64,000 nt of DNA from Actinokineospora globicatena (GTDB lineage: Bacteria > Actinomycetota > Actinomycetes > Mycobacteriales > Pseudonocardiaceae), in NCBI RefSeq assembly GCF_024171945.1, contig NZ_JAMTCR010000003.1, positions 248,001 through 312,000 of the forward strand. The letters run 5' to 3'. The notes beneath the pieces are model-generated. The model did not search any database, was not told the DNA's origin, and saw nothing but the letters and a program-made list of their open reading frames with translations. Every line of letters starts with the position of its first letter. The stretch's first letter is position 1. Made by a program: the position numbers and the translations under genes. Positions 53,081 through 62,500 of the stretch are shown one piece after another.

Positions 53081-55168
53081 ATGACCGGTAGTGACATCGA
53101 CCGTGAGATCGACATCGAGCAGCGGTATGTGGCGGATCTGTACGCCCGTGTGGATGCCCTGCGCGTGGTGGCGGCCGCGCGTTTGCTGGCCGCGCGGCGT
53201 GCCGACGGGGATCGGGACGCGGTGGCTGTCTGGCACGCGGAGGTGGCCCGGCTGGACGCGGCGGAGCAGGGCTTGTGCTTCGGGCGGCTGGACATGCACG
53301 ACGGAAGGCGTATCTACATCGGCAGGCTGGGGCTGTTCCGGGACGGGGACGCGGAGCCGTTGCTGGTGGACTGGCGCGTCCCGGTGGCCCGGGTGTTCTA
53401 CACCGCGACGGCGACCACTCCGCATGGCGTGCGACGGCGGCGGCGCATCACCATGCGAGGCCGGGCGGTCGTCGCGCTGAACGACGAGCTGCTGGACCTG
53501 AACAGTGCCGGTAGCGGTGGTCTGGTCGGGGAGGCGGCGTTGCTGGCGGCGGTGACCGCGGAGCGGACCGGGCGGATGAGCGACGTCGTGACCACCCTGC
53601 AAGCCGAGCAGGACCGGATCGTCCGGCACGAGACGAGCGGGGTCCTGGTGGTGCAGGGTGGTCCTGGCACGGGCAAGACGGCCGTGGCGCTGCACCGCGT
53701 CGCGTACCTGCTCTACACCCGTCCGCACCTGCGCACCCGAGGTGTCCTGGTCGTGGGTCCCAGTCGGGTCTTCCTCGACTACATCGGCCAGGTCCTGCCG
53801 GGTCTCGGCGAGAACAGCGTGGTGACGGCCACCATCGCCGACCTATGGACGGGTAACGAGACCAGCCGGGTGGAGCCCTCCGAAACCGCGGAGCTCAAGG
53901 GCCGGGCGGTGATGGCCGACCGGTTGGCGGCCGCGGTGCGGTCGCGGGTCCAGGCGCCGGACGACCCGGTGGAGGTCGAGTTCGAGGGCCAGGTGGTGCG
54001 GCTCGACCAGCGCACGTGCGGCCGAGCGGTGCGGAAGGCCAGGCGGACCGGGCTTCCGCACAACCAGGCCAGGTTGGCGTTCCAGCGGGAGATCGTGGAT
54101 GTGCTCGCGCGGCGCCTGATCGAGGACATGGAGGCGATCGTGCTCACCGACTCCGGTGCGGCGATCGACGGCGGCAGCCCGGACGGCCGCCTCAGCGAGG
54201 CCGACCTGCGCGCGCTGGCCGCGGCGGGCGTCGTGCTCGGTCAGGACGATCACGACGGACCGAGGACGCTGCTGGACGAGACCGACCGGAACGGCCTGCG
54301 GGACTCGCTGCTCGCCGACACCGGCGTCCAGGCCGCGCTCGACGGGGTGTGGCCGCCGCTGACTCCGGAGCAGGTGGTGTCGGACCTGCTCGGCGAGCCC
54401 GCCGACGGCTGGAGCGCCGCGGATGTCCCGCTGCTGGACGAGGCCGCCGCCCTGATCGGGTTCGACGACCGGGCGGTGTTCGGGCACGTGGTCGTCGACG
54501 AGGCACAGGAGCTCTCCGAGATGGCCTGGCGGATGCTCATGCGCCGGTGCCCCACCAGGTCGATGACCATCGTCGGCGACCTCACCCAGACCGGCGACCC
54601 GGCAGGCGCCACCTCCTGGGACCGCGTGCTGCGGCCACACGTGCGGGACCGCTGGCACCTCGCTCGGCTCACCGTCAACTACCGCACACCAGCGGAGATC
54701 ATGGCCGCCACCACCGACCTACTAGCCGCCCACCACCCCGCGACGCCACCACCCCAGTCGGTCCGCTCAACCGGCGAAACCCCGTGGCGCACCCGCACCA
54801 CCCCCGCCGACCTACCCGCGGTCATCGCCCACCTCGCCTCTACACACACCGACGGCCAACTCGCGATCATCGCCCCCACCATCCACATCAGACCCCTCTC
54901 CACCGCGCTTTCCCTTCCCACACAACCGGACCTGACCCACAAGGTGGTACTACTCACCCCCGACCAAGCCAAAGGCCTGGAGTTCGACTCAGTCCTGATC
55001 GCCGACCCCACCACAATCCTCAGCGCCTCACCACGAGGCCACAACGACCTGTACGTAGCCATGACCAGAGCCACTCACCTACTCGGAATCGTGCACCCCG
55101 GCCCACCACCGACCGAGCTGTCGGCCATCCGGGAACTCTGCCCTGACCTCCCCCGCATCCCACGATGA
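53081..55168 (+). CDS. helD: HelD/HelR-type RNA polymerase recycling ATPase (UvrD-like superfamily 1)
   Basis: A 695-aa SF1 helicase-like ATPase. An N-terminal coiled-coil arm (about 1-80) is followed by the HelD-typical EPLLVDWRVPVARVFY segment, Walker A GGPGTGKTAVALHR near 194, Walker B VVVDEAQELSE, motif III GDLTQTGDP, motif IV NYRTPAEI and motif VI YVAMTRATHLLGI. HelD proteins pull RNA polymerase off DNA; the HelR branch also displaces rifamycins and gives tolerance. The insertion between Walker A and B is of modest length. GC content drops and codon use shifts after about 54690. It may be a general transcription factor unrelated to the cluster. Confidence 0.9.
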   Translation: MTGSDIDREIDIEQRYVADLYARVDALRVVAAARLLAARRADGDRDAVAVWHAEVARLDAAEQGLCFGRLDMHDGRRIYIGRLGLFRDGDAEPLLVDWRVPVARVFYTATATTPHGVRRRRRITMRGRAVVALNDELLDLNSAGSGGLVGEAALLAAVTAERTGRMSDVVTTLQAEQDRIVRHETSGVLVVQGGPGTGKTAVALHRVAYLLYTRPHLRTRGVLVVGPSRVFLDYIGQVLPGLGENSVVTATIADLWTGNETSRVEPSETAELKGRAVMADRLAAAVRSRVQAPDDPVEVEFEGQVVRLDQRTCGRAVRKARRTGLPHNQARLAFQREIVDVLARRLIEDMEAIVLTDSGAAIDGGSPDGRLSEADLRALAAAGVVLGQDDHDGPRTLLDETDRNGLRDSLLADTGVQAALDGVWPPLTPEQVVSDLLGEPADGWSAADVPLLDEAAALIGFDDRAVFGHVVVDEAQELSEMAWRMLMRRCPTRSMTIVGDLTQTGDPAGATSWDRVLRPHVRDRWHLARLTVNYRTPAEIMAATTDLLAAHHPATPPPQSVRSTGETPWRTRTTPADLPAVIAHLASTHTDGQLAIIAPTIHIRPLSTALSLPTQPDLTHKVVLLTPDQAKGLEFDSVLIADPTTILSASPRGHNDLYVAMTRATHLLGIVHPGPPPTELSAIRELCPDLPRIPR

Positions 55169-56069
55169 GGTGACGTGTGTCCACAAGCTCCCGCGACCGC
55201 AGAGGTCCCGGGCCTTGTCGTCCCCGGGGTGAGCGCCATGTCCTAGCGTGCCGTGTCGGTCGCCCTGCCGCCGTCTATAGGCGTAGATGAAAAGGCGGCC
55301 GTTCGAGTGGACGTGCCACCACTGCGACCGTCCCAACGACGCACCACACATGCGAAAGCCCTCACGGCGCGCGCCTGGCCCCGCAACTGACGCCGCACCG
55401 GGAGGCTGCCTTCGCCGCAATGGGGCGTGGCGAAAGTTCCGCAAGCCGCAGGAGCTCCACAGCGCCCTTGAACTGGAACCGCACTACAACGCCGAAGACC
55501 GAGTGCTTGAAGCCAGCAGTTGTTCCGGTAGGGGTACTTCGCCGCGAGGAGACCCCGTGCGATGGGGACAGCACCAGGTTTCTGCGGTGCTCTCGGTGGT
55601 GGCGGTGGTCGCCTCGACCTTGTCCCCGAGCAGGGGAGGCGCACCAGCGGTCCGCCGACCCAGCAGCACCACCCGGAGGCGCCAGCTACTCCTACGACGG
55701 GGCGGGTCAGCTGGTCGGGGCCGACGGGTCAGTGGCGCGGTGCACCTATGACGCCGCGGGCAACGCGCTCGGTGTGGACCGGCTTGGGGACACCCGCCCG
55801 TTGAGTGGGCCGTGGCGGGGCTTGACGTCGTCGGGTAGTCGGCGCTTCTCAAGGGAGCCGGTCACTGTGGGGGGTGATAGGTTGTCGGTGGCCCCAGACC
55901 CCGGTTCTCGACGATCGCGGAGGCAGGTCACGGGCCGACGACTCCTACTGGATGAATCACATCCACCTCGTTCGCCGATCGGCCCTGGCGTGTGCCACCG
56001 CCGTCTGTGTCGAACCGTCCGCCCACGTGGCGGGGAAACCACTATCCTGTTCCAGGAATCGAAGTAGTC
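55169..56069. other. Non-genic stretch with decayed sequence
   Basis: About 900 bp between the HelD-like gene and a secreted beta-helix gene. Apart from an Rhs/YD-repeat remnant near 55672-55800, I see no intact gene; the open frames look random. Confidence 0.55.
55672..55800 (+). pseudogene. Rhs/YD-repeat protein remnant
   Basis: One forward frame reads SYSYDGAGQLVGADG followed by CTYDAAGNAL, two consecutive YD repeats of an Rhs/tox polymorphic toxin. The surrounding sequence in this frame is not Rhs-like, there is no start or toxin tip, and the fragment is only about 40 residues. It is the scar of a deleted or recombined Rhs gene. Confidence 0.75.
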
Positions 56070-56936
56070 ATGCGACGTTTGCACAGTGTGGTCCAAGTCC
56101 TGCTCGGAACCACCATCGCGGCCGGTGGTGTGATCGCCATCGCCCCGGCGGCGCAGGCCATCACCATACCGGTGGCGTGCAGCGAGAACGCCCTGGTCGC
56201 GGCGGTGACCCTGGCCAACTCCACTCCCACCGCCGATACCCTTGTCCTCGCGGGCGGCTGCACGTATGGCATGACCACCGGCCACGGGGGTGCCGCGAAC
56301 GCGCTGCCGGTGATCACCACCCCGATCGAGATGGTCGGCCCCGCCACGGTCACCAACGCCTCACTTCTGGGCCTGGGGTTGTTCCGGATCGCCGAGGTCG
56401 GCCCGAGCGGCACGCTCACGCTCACGACCGGGGTCGCGTTCACCCGCGGCAATGTCCTCGGTGACGGTGGCGGAATCCTCAACCGAGGTGCCGTCACCCT
56501 CACCGGCAGCACCCTGACGGGCAACACCGCGTCGGGCAACGGCGGTGGTCTCGCGAATGCGGACACCCCGTCGGGCACCGCGCCCGCCGCGACGCTCACC
56601 AACAGCCCGCTCTCGGGCAACCTGACCCTGCTCGGCAACGGCGGTGCCGTGTACAACGGTCTCCGCGGCACGCTGACGGTCACCGGCGTCTCCGGCAGCC
56701 CGCTGTTCATCACGAACAACCGGGCAGGCCGGGGTGGCGGGATATCCGCGGTCCGTTCCACCGCGACGACCCTCACCCAGACGGCCGTGACCGGCAACCA
56801 CGCGTTCCTGCTGGGCACCGCGGGCGGCGTCTACCGCCAAGGCGGCACCATGACCACTACCGACTCGCCCATCACCGCCAACACCCCGAACAACTGCGTC
56901 GGCAGCGCCCCCGCCGTACCCAACTGCACCGGCTGA
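56070..56936 (+). CDS. Secreted right-handed beta-helix repeat protein
   Basis: A 288-aa exported protein. A Sec signal peptide (basic MRRLHSVVQ, hydrophobic core, cleavage after AAQA near 30) is followed by repeats of the GN(G)GG...TLTGSTLTGN... kind, characteristic of actinobacterial choice-of-anchor or polymorphic beta-helix proteins. Paired Cys (near 36 and 62, and two at the C-terminus) may form disulfides. There is no LPXTG or membrane anchor. The function is unknown; such proteins often bind surfaces or polysaccharides. A perfect 22-bp hairpin follows its stop. Confidence 0.85.
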   Translation: MRRLHSVVQVLLGTTIAAGGVIAIAPAAQAITIPVACSENALVAAVTLANSTPTADTLVLAGGCTYGMTTGHGGAANALPVITTPIEMVGPATVTNASLLGLGLFRIAEVGPSGTLTLTTGVAFTRGNVLGDGGGILNRGAVTLTGSTLTGNTASGNGGGLANADTPSGTAPAATLTNSPLSGNLTLLGNGGAVYNGLRGTLTVTGVSGSPLFITNNRAGRGGGISAVRSTATTLTQTAVTGNHAFLLGTAGGVYRQGGTMTTTDSPITANTPNNCVGSAPAVPNCTG

Positions 56937-57369
56937 CCTCCGCGGCTGTGGCACCGCGGATCCACGCCTGGCCCACCACGTCGGTGGGCCAGGCGTGGAT
57001 CCGCTCGCCGGGAACCCGGCTGCTGGAGACCGGAAAGTCCTGGCCAAGCTCGCCGTTGTCCAGAAAAAGGACTCAAATAGGTTTGCCGCTGCATCCGCGC
57101 TGGGGAAGCTCTTGTCGCGTTCTCCGGTCGGACATTCTCTCGCCGAGAGGAAAGTCCTCGCAAGAGGGTGACAAGCCAGCACTTTCCTTGCCAGTTCCGA
57201 TGGATCAGCGCAGGGTCGACCTGGGAGTTCAGACGAGCGGGCGTATCCGTCCGCCTCGCCGCACCGCGAGATCTTCGCGAAGAAGACCTGTCTCCCGAGC
57301 TGGTGGCCAACCCTTGCCTCCGGCGGCAGCGACCGACGATCCGACTCATCGTGGAACTGGAGAAGAACC
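56937..57369. other. Intergenic leader of the Gly-rich repeat gene
   Basis: No gene is seen. After the terminator it holds a possible promoter, TTGTCC (57056-57061), 16 bp, TAGGTT (57078-57083). That would give a leader of about 280 nt before the Gly-rich protein gene, long enough for RNA structure, but no known riboswitch was recognised. Confidence 0.4.
56956..57004 (+). terminator. Perfect 22-bp hairpin after the beta-helix gene
   Basis: Left arm 56956-56977 and right arm 56983-57004 pair without mismatch around a 5-nt loop, 20 bp after the stop. A strong terminator. Confidence 0.9.
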
Positions 57370-58704
57370 TTGAACTCGACCATGCGCGCCACCACGGCGG
57401 TACGAGTCCGACGTGCTCTGATCGGGCTGGGAACCGTGGCGGGATTCGCCCTGGTGGCTCCCGGCTCCGCCTACGCCGCGGATCCGACCGGCTGTGTCCG
57501 CACCGGTGAGAACGTGACCTGCACCGCGGGCGTACCCGCGGGCCAGGTCGTCACCGGCTCCGCCAACGCCAACACCATCACCATCAGCGGCGGCCCGGTC
57601 GCAGGCACGATCTCCACGTTGGGGGGTAACGACACCATCGTCATCACCGGCAGCGCGGGCATCAACGGGGCGACGGGTCCTCCCGGCACGAACGGCACGG
57701 TGGGCACCCCTGCGGGGACCGCGGGAGGCAACGGCGGCGTCGGGACCACCGGCGGCGTCGGCATCAGCAGCACCGGCATCGTCGATGGTGGTGACGGCAC
57801 CGACCAGATCACCGTCACCGGCGGTCTCGGCGGCACTGCGGGCAACGGCGGTCCGGGCGGGACCGGGCTGAACAGCGGCGCGGGTGGCGCGGGCGGCAAC
57901 GGTGGTGTCGGCGGTGTTGGCGGCGCCGCCAACGTCGGTTCCATCACCGGCGGTGTCGGCGGCGACACCGTCACCGCCACCGGCGGCAAGGGCGGCCTCG
58001 GTGGGATCGGCGGTCTGGGCGGCAACGGCGGAGCCACGGCAGGCGGGGCGGGTGCGGGCGGTATCGGCGGTGCCGCGGGCGTCGGCGGTGTCGGCAACTC
58101 GGGGACCGTCAACGGCGGCACCACGGACTCCGGCATCGACAACATCACCACCAACGGCGGTGCGGGCGGTGCGGGTTCCGCCGGTGGGGTCGGCGGCTGC
58201 GGTAGCGGCGGCGGTGCGGGCGGCGTGGGCGGCGCCGGTGGCGCGGGCGGTGTCGGCAACTCCGGGACCGTCAACGGCGGTGCCGGAGCGGACACCCTCA
58301 AGAGCAAGGGCGGCCTCGGTGGCCTCGGCGGTCTGGGTGCCAAGGGCGGTAACGGGCTGAGTGCCACACAGCCTGGTGGCGCGGGCGGCCTCGGCGGTGC
58401 GGGCGGCGCCGGTGGCGGCGGCAACTCCGGGACCGTCAACGGTGACGCCGACAACGACATCATCACCAACACCGGCGGGACCGGCGGCAACGGCGGTGCG
58501 GGTGGCAGCGGTGGCACCGGCTGTGCCGGTCCTGGCGGCGCGGGCGGTCTGGGCGGTGCCGCGGGCGCGGCAGGCACGGGCAATGTCGGAACCGTCAACG
58601 GCGGTACCGGCGTGAACACCATCACCAATCCCAACGGCGCGGCAGGCCTGGTCGGTTCGAACGGCGTGGCAGGCGTCAACAACACCGGTGTCTGCGCCTG
58701 CTGA
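57370..58704 (+). CDS. Secreted Gly/Asn-rich PGRS-like repeat protein
   Basis: A 444-aa exported protein. The signal peptide (VRVRRALIGLGTVAGFALVAPGSAYA) is followed by a short Cys-containing head (CVRTGENVTC). Then come about 380 residues dominated by GGxGG, GGAGG and GNGG units interleaved with recurring VNGGxGxDxI/T blocks (calcium-bindable RTX-like GGxGxD spacing), ending in GVCAC. It resembles PE-PGRS/RTX-like parallel beta-roll proteins; the surface-exposed role is unknown. The start is either TTG 57370 (4 nt after GGAGAAG) or ATG 57382. It contains many near-identical DNA repeats that are prone to recombination. Confidence 0.85.
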   Translation: MNSTMRATTAVRVRRALIGLGTVAGFALVAPGSAYAADPTGCVRTGENVTCTAGVPAGQVVTGSANANTITISGGPVAGTISTLGGNDTIVITGSAGINGATGPPGTNGTVGTPAGTAGGNGGVGTTGGVGISSTGIVDGGDGTDQITVTGGLGGTAGNGGPGGTGLNSGAGGAGGNGGVGGVGGAANVGSITGGVGGDTVTATGGKGGLGGIGGLGGNGGATAGGAGAGGIGGAAGVGGVGNSGTVNGGTTDSGIDNITTNGGAGGAGSAGGVGGCGSGGGAGGVGGAGGAGGVGNSGTVNGGAGADTLKSKGGLGGLGGLGAKGGNGLSATQPGGAGGLGGAGGAGGGGNSGTVNGDADNDIITNTGGTGGNGGAGGSGGTGCAGPGGAGGLGGAAGAAGTGNVGTVNGGTGVNTITNPNGAAGLVGSNGVAGVNNTGVCAC

Positions 58705-58730
58705 TCGGGTAGCGACAAGCCTTCTCACGA

Positions 58731-58770
58731 AGGGCCGGGGTTCCTGGCGATCACCAGGAACCCCGGCCCT
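58731..58770 (+). terminator. Perfect 17-bp hairpin after the repeat protein gene
   Basis: Left arm 58731-58747 and right arm 58754-58770, 6-nt loop, 26 bp after the stop. Confidence 0.9.
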
Positions 58771-58952
58771 CCGCCGTGCCTGCGCTGACCGCGATCGTGG
58801 CGACGAGGAACCGGCCGCTGTCCCAGCAGGCTCGGATCGCTGGAGCCGCCAAGGCCTGCGGTCGTGGTCCTAGGGCGCGACTGGGGTCGGCCGCTGGTCG
58901 GTCGCCGTGGTGAGCGGAACGGGTGTTCGGGAGCCTCCAGAGAGGCCGTTGC

Positions 58953-60278
58953 TCACGGGGTCAGCAACAGGGTGGCGCGGTGGTCGCTACCGGAGAGCAG
59001 GGTGTTCGCCGCGGCGGTCAGCGGGCCGCACCCGGTCAGCGGCGGCACGGTGAACGCCGCGGTCAGCTCTCCACCCAGCCGCAGGTCGAAACCAGGGCGC
59101 GAGCGCAGCGGCAGGTCGATGGGCGCGGTCCGGCAGCCCACTGGCACGGAGAATCTCCTGCCGCGCACCGTCACCGACTTCACCACGACAGCCACCCGTG
59201 CGTTCGCGGTGAACACGGTCGACGACAGGGAACCGGTGATGGGTGCCGCCTGCTCGAACTCCACGTGCGCGGACACCCCCCGCGCTGACACGTCGGTCGC
59301 GTTGAGCGCCAGTTCCGAGCTGTGTTTGCCGGAGGCCGCGTCCACGACCGTGTGCAGGGACCCGCGCAGGGGCACGACCGCGCCGTTGACCGCGGCGGAT
59401 CCGGTGATCGCGTAGTGGAAGGTCGCTGTTCGCGGGAGAGTGCGAAGTTTGATCGGCGGGGTTGAGCGGACCAGGCGATCGGGCCGGGTGATCGGACGAA
59501 CTTGGACGTAGTACGCGGTGTCCGGGACCAGACCGGTGATCACCGCCGACCGGCTGTCGGCGCCGGTCGTGGCGACGACCGAGTCGTCGAGCAGCACCTG
59601 GTAGCCGGTCGTGGCCGCGTCCGACGGACCCCACTGGGCGGTGATCGTGTCCGCGGTGGACGTGGTTGTGAAGGGTGTGGGCGCGGGCGCGTAGTCGACC
59701 CGCATGTCCATTGTGGTCACCGAGTACCAGCGGGTGGCGGGCTGCTCCCCGCGTGTGCACAGGGTGCTGACCGGCGGGATGTCCGACCGGTCCGCCCGCT
59801 TGCCGGTCAGGCTGATCTGGACGCTGTCCACCTCGACCGTCGTGGATCCCCAGGCGTTCCCGACCAGGGCAGCGGTCGCGTACCCGAACACCGGCACTAC
59901 CACGTCCTGGCCGGTGACCGGGGTCGGACGCAGGTCCAGGGTCCGCACCGCGGTAGCGCTGCCCAGGGCATTGCGGGACTCCAGCCGGACCGCCACGGTG
60001 CCCTCGACCCCGACCGCGCCGACCGCCGCCAAGCCCGCGGCGGGAATGGTCAGCGTGCCTCGCACCGCACGTGGCTCCGGGCCGAGCCAACCGTAGATCG
60101 GGTCCTCGGCGTTGGTGGCGAGCACGAGGTCCGCGCGAGCGACCACCGAGGAATCACACATCCGCGCCACCGCGACCGACCGCTCCACCGCACCGGCGAC
60201 GCCTCCTACCGCGAGCACGCCACCCGCGGCGACGAGCACAGCGGTGATCACGGGTCGTACGCGCATGGGGACGTCCAT
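58953..60278 (-). CDS. Secreted protein with fibronectin type III-like domain, unknown function
   Basis: About 441 aa. A signal peptide (MRVRPVITAVLVAAGGVLAVGGVAGA) opens the protein. Residues about 30-200 are unrecognised beta-rich sequence. One FN3-like domain follows (TADTITAQWGPSDAATTGYQVLLDD and ITGLVPDTAYYVQVRPI), then a C-terminal beta domain with a repeated GSLHTVVDAASGKHSSELAL pattern. Starts at 60278 or 60266 both keep the signal peptide; the longest frame (60332) adds an unlikely lead. No catalytic motif is seen. Confidence 0.75.
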   Translation of the reverse strand: MDVPMRVRPVITAVLVAAGGVLAVGGVAGAVERSVAVARMCDSSVVARADLVLATNAEDPIYGWLGPEPRAVRGTLTIPAAGLAAVGAVGVEGTVAVRLESRNALGSATAVRTLDLRPTPVTGQDVVVPVFGYATAALVGNAWGSTTVEVDSVQISLTGKRADRSDIPPVSTLCTRGEQPATRWYSVTTMDMRVDYAPAPTPFTTTSTADTITAQWGPSDAATTGYQVLLDDSVVATTGADSRSAVITGLVPDTAYYVQVRPITRPDRLVRSTPPIKLRTLPRTATFHYAITGSAAVNGAVVPLRGSLHTVVDAASGKHSSELALNATDVSARGVSAHVEFEQAAPITGSLSSTVFTANARVAVVVKSVTVRGRRFSVPVGCRTAPIDLPLRSRPGFDLRLGGELTAAFTVPPLTGCGPLTAAANTLLSGSDHRATLLLTP

Positions 60279-60332
60279 TCGGCCGGGACCACTCGGTGTC
60301 GGAATGGTAGGGGCGCTGCAGATCGCCGGCAA

Positions 60333-60756
60333 TCAGGTTGCGCCGAACGCGGGCCGGTGCTTTCACGCTCGAGTCGATGAAAGCGGCAACTTCTCCTCGA
60401 ACGATGGATTTCGGCGACCACCGCTCTCCGACCTGGACAGGTGAACGCGGGGTGCCCGTGTCGAGCGAGACGTGCGACACCGGCACGGGGTCGCGGTGCG
60501 TGTGGGACGTCGCCGGCCCCGACTGGGCCACCGGCGGCACCATCTGCTCCTGGGCGTTAGCCACCAACGTCAAGTCGGTGTGGGACTGCTGCCCGAGGTC
60601 GTTGCTCGCCCGCACCCGGCCCGGCGGCCGGTGCGTGGCCCAGGTATGCGTGGCGCGATCGCCTTCGCCCTCGGTTCCGTTGGCCGAGCGGGGAATCCCT
60701 CCTCGCCGCCGACTGGAGGGACCGATCCCGCTTGACCTCGGGGCGATCATGTCAGG
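60333..60756. other. Intergenic, no gene recognised
   Basis: About 420 bp between the secreted FN3 gene (-) and the broken NB-ARC gene (+). Open frames here lack coding character. No repeat or terminator was noticed. Confidence 0.4.
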
Positions 60757-62079
60757 GTGGACAACCACAACCACCTCTCCGGTGACGTGCACCATGCCGT
60801 CATGGCGCACTCCATCAACGGCGATGTCCACCTGGGTGCGCCACGACCGCCGGGCCCCACACCGGTTCGACCAGCTCCCGGTGCGCTCCGCCGCCTTCCA
60901 GAGCCGCGACGTGGTCCTCGGTGACGGCTGCACGGTCGTGGTCGGCGTGGCCGGGGCGGGCAAGACCCAGCTCGCGGCCGACGCCGCGCACCGGGCGCGG
61001 GCAGCGGGTACCGGGGTCATCTGGATCGTCGCGGGCTCCCCTGCGCAGGTGACGGGCGCCTACGCCGATCTCGACGAGCGTGTCAGCGGCGTCCGAAGGG
61101 ACACCGACGCGGCCGCCCGGTCGTTCCTCGGTTGGCTCGAGACCCACCCCCACCTCGTCGTCCTCGACGGTGTCCCCTCACCTGCCGACGTGCACGGGCT
61201 CATCCCGGTCGGTCAGGTCATCGTCACCACCCAGGACCGCGGCGCCGCGCGGCGCGCCGACGGCAGGAAGCTGGTCGAGGTCGGCCTGTTCACCCACGGC
61301 CAAGCCCGCGACCGCCTCGCCTCCTGGCTCGCCGACCAGCCCCACCTCCTCGACGGCGTCGACGACCTGGTCGTCGAACTCGGCCACCTCCCGCTGGCCG
61401 TCGCCCAGGTGGGCGCCTACCTCGCCATCACCTGCGCCGACTACCTCGACCGGTTCCGCGCCCACCACGACCGCCTGTCCGACCTGTTCCCCGACGACCA
61501 CGACCGCGTCGTCGCCACCACGTGGACCCTGTCCATCGCCCGCGCCGATCAACGCCGACCGGTCGGCGTTGATCGACCGCTCCTGCGGTTGCTGTCGCTC
61601 CTGGACCCCGCGGGCATTCCCCTCAGATCCTCACCGCACCCGCGCTCCACGAGTTCCTGGACGCGGACGAGACCCAGGTCCGCGACGCCGCGCGGTGCCT
61701 GGACCGGTTGAACCTCATCTCGATCGACGACCACCCCGCCGCCGCGGGCGTCGCCATCTGCCTGCACGCCCTCGTGCAACGCGCCACTCGCGAGTCGAGC
61801 GCGCCGGACACCGAGATCGAGACCGCCGCCCAAGCGCTGTGCGACACCTGGCCCGAGGTGGAGACCGATGCCGCTGTCGCGGACGCGTTGCGCCAGAGCG
61901 CGACCGCGCTCGGCAGGTGCGCCGGGACACTGCGCCCGAATCCACTGTGGACCCCGCGACCGCATCCCGCCCTGATCCGCGCCGGACGCAGCTTGGAGGA
62001 CGCCGGACACCTCACCGCCGACATCCACGGGAACGCCGAGGATCCGGCTGACGGGGCGGAAGCCCCGCGCGCCCGCTGA
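60757..62079 (+). pseudogene. NB-ARC/STAND NTPase, frameshifted and truncated
   Basis: The coding sense moves through two frames. GTG 60757 opens a frame with SGDVHHAVMAHSINGDVHLG, the typical start of actinobacterial NB-ARC-TPR proteins. Around 60850-60860 the frame shifts to HRFDQLPVRSAAFQ..., with Walker A GVAGAGKTQLAA, LVVLDGVP and ELGHLPLAVAQVGAYL. Near 61622 it shifts back to QILTAPALHEFLD...LHALVQRAT and ends at 62079, before the TPR array. Both shifts fall at or next to C4 runs and cancel each other. So it is either a pseudogene with compensating indels or an intact N-terminal region with two sequence errors. STAND ATPases are signalling or defence switches. Confidence 0.75.
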
Positions 62080-62500
62080 CCCGACAGCAGTTCGGCAGAG
62101 GTGAACCGACATCGGCCGCACGCGACTACGGCGTGCCGCGACCACCCGGCACACCCCCGGGCCGCGGCCCCGGTGCACACCGCACTCCCCGGGGCGGGTG
62201 GCCAAGGCCGTCGTCAAGACTGGCGACGACCCGCGCACTGACGCGCGCGGAGAGGTATCCGGCAACGTATGCGAGCCAGTGCCCGGGCAAGAACGAGTCC
62301 GCGGGCACTGGCCCGACCCCGCGTCCGGCCCGCTGACAACGCGGGGGATGCTGCCGACCGAACGACCGGCAACTCCTGAGTGTTGATGACGGCGACAACT
62401 ACCGCTCGGTCCACCCGGTGGCCCATCAGGCAAACCCTGCGGCTACCGGTGTGCGGCCCGCCGCAGGCAGCGGGCCGCACACCGGTCATCCTGATCGGGA
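62080..62500. other. Intergenic, no gene recognised
   Basis: About 420 bp after the broken NB-ARC gene. It contains CG-rich sequence without a convincing frame; this is presumably where the TPR part of the NB-ARC gene was lost. Confidence 0.4.

Noticed and set aside
55079-55444. 121-aa minus frame after the HelD-like gene
   Set aside because: It has no ribosome site and no motif, and it overlaps the end of the HelD-like gene in antisense.
57640-58700. CRISPR-like or satellite array
   Set aside because: The repeats are Gly-codon repeats inside one long reading frame with a signal peptide, without constant spacer length.
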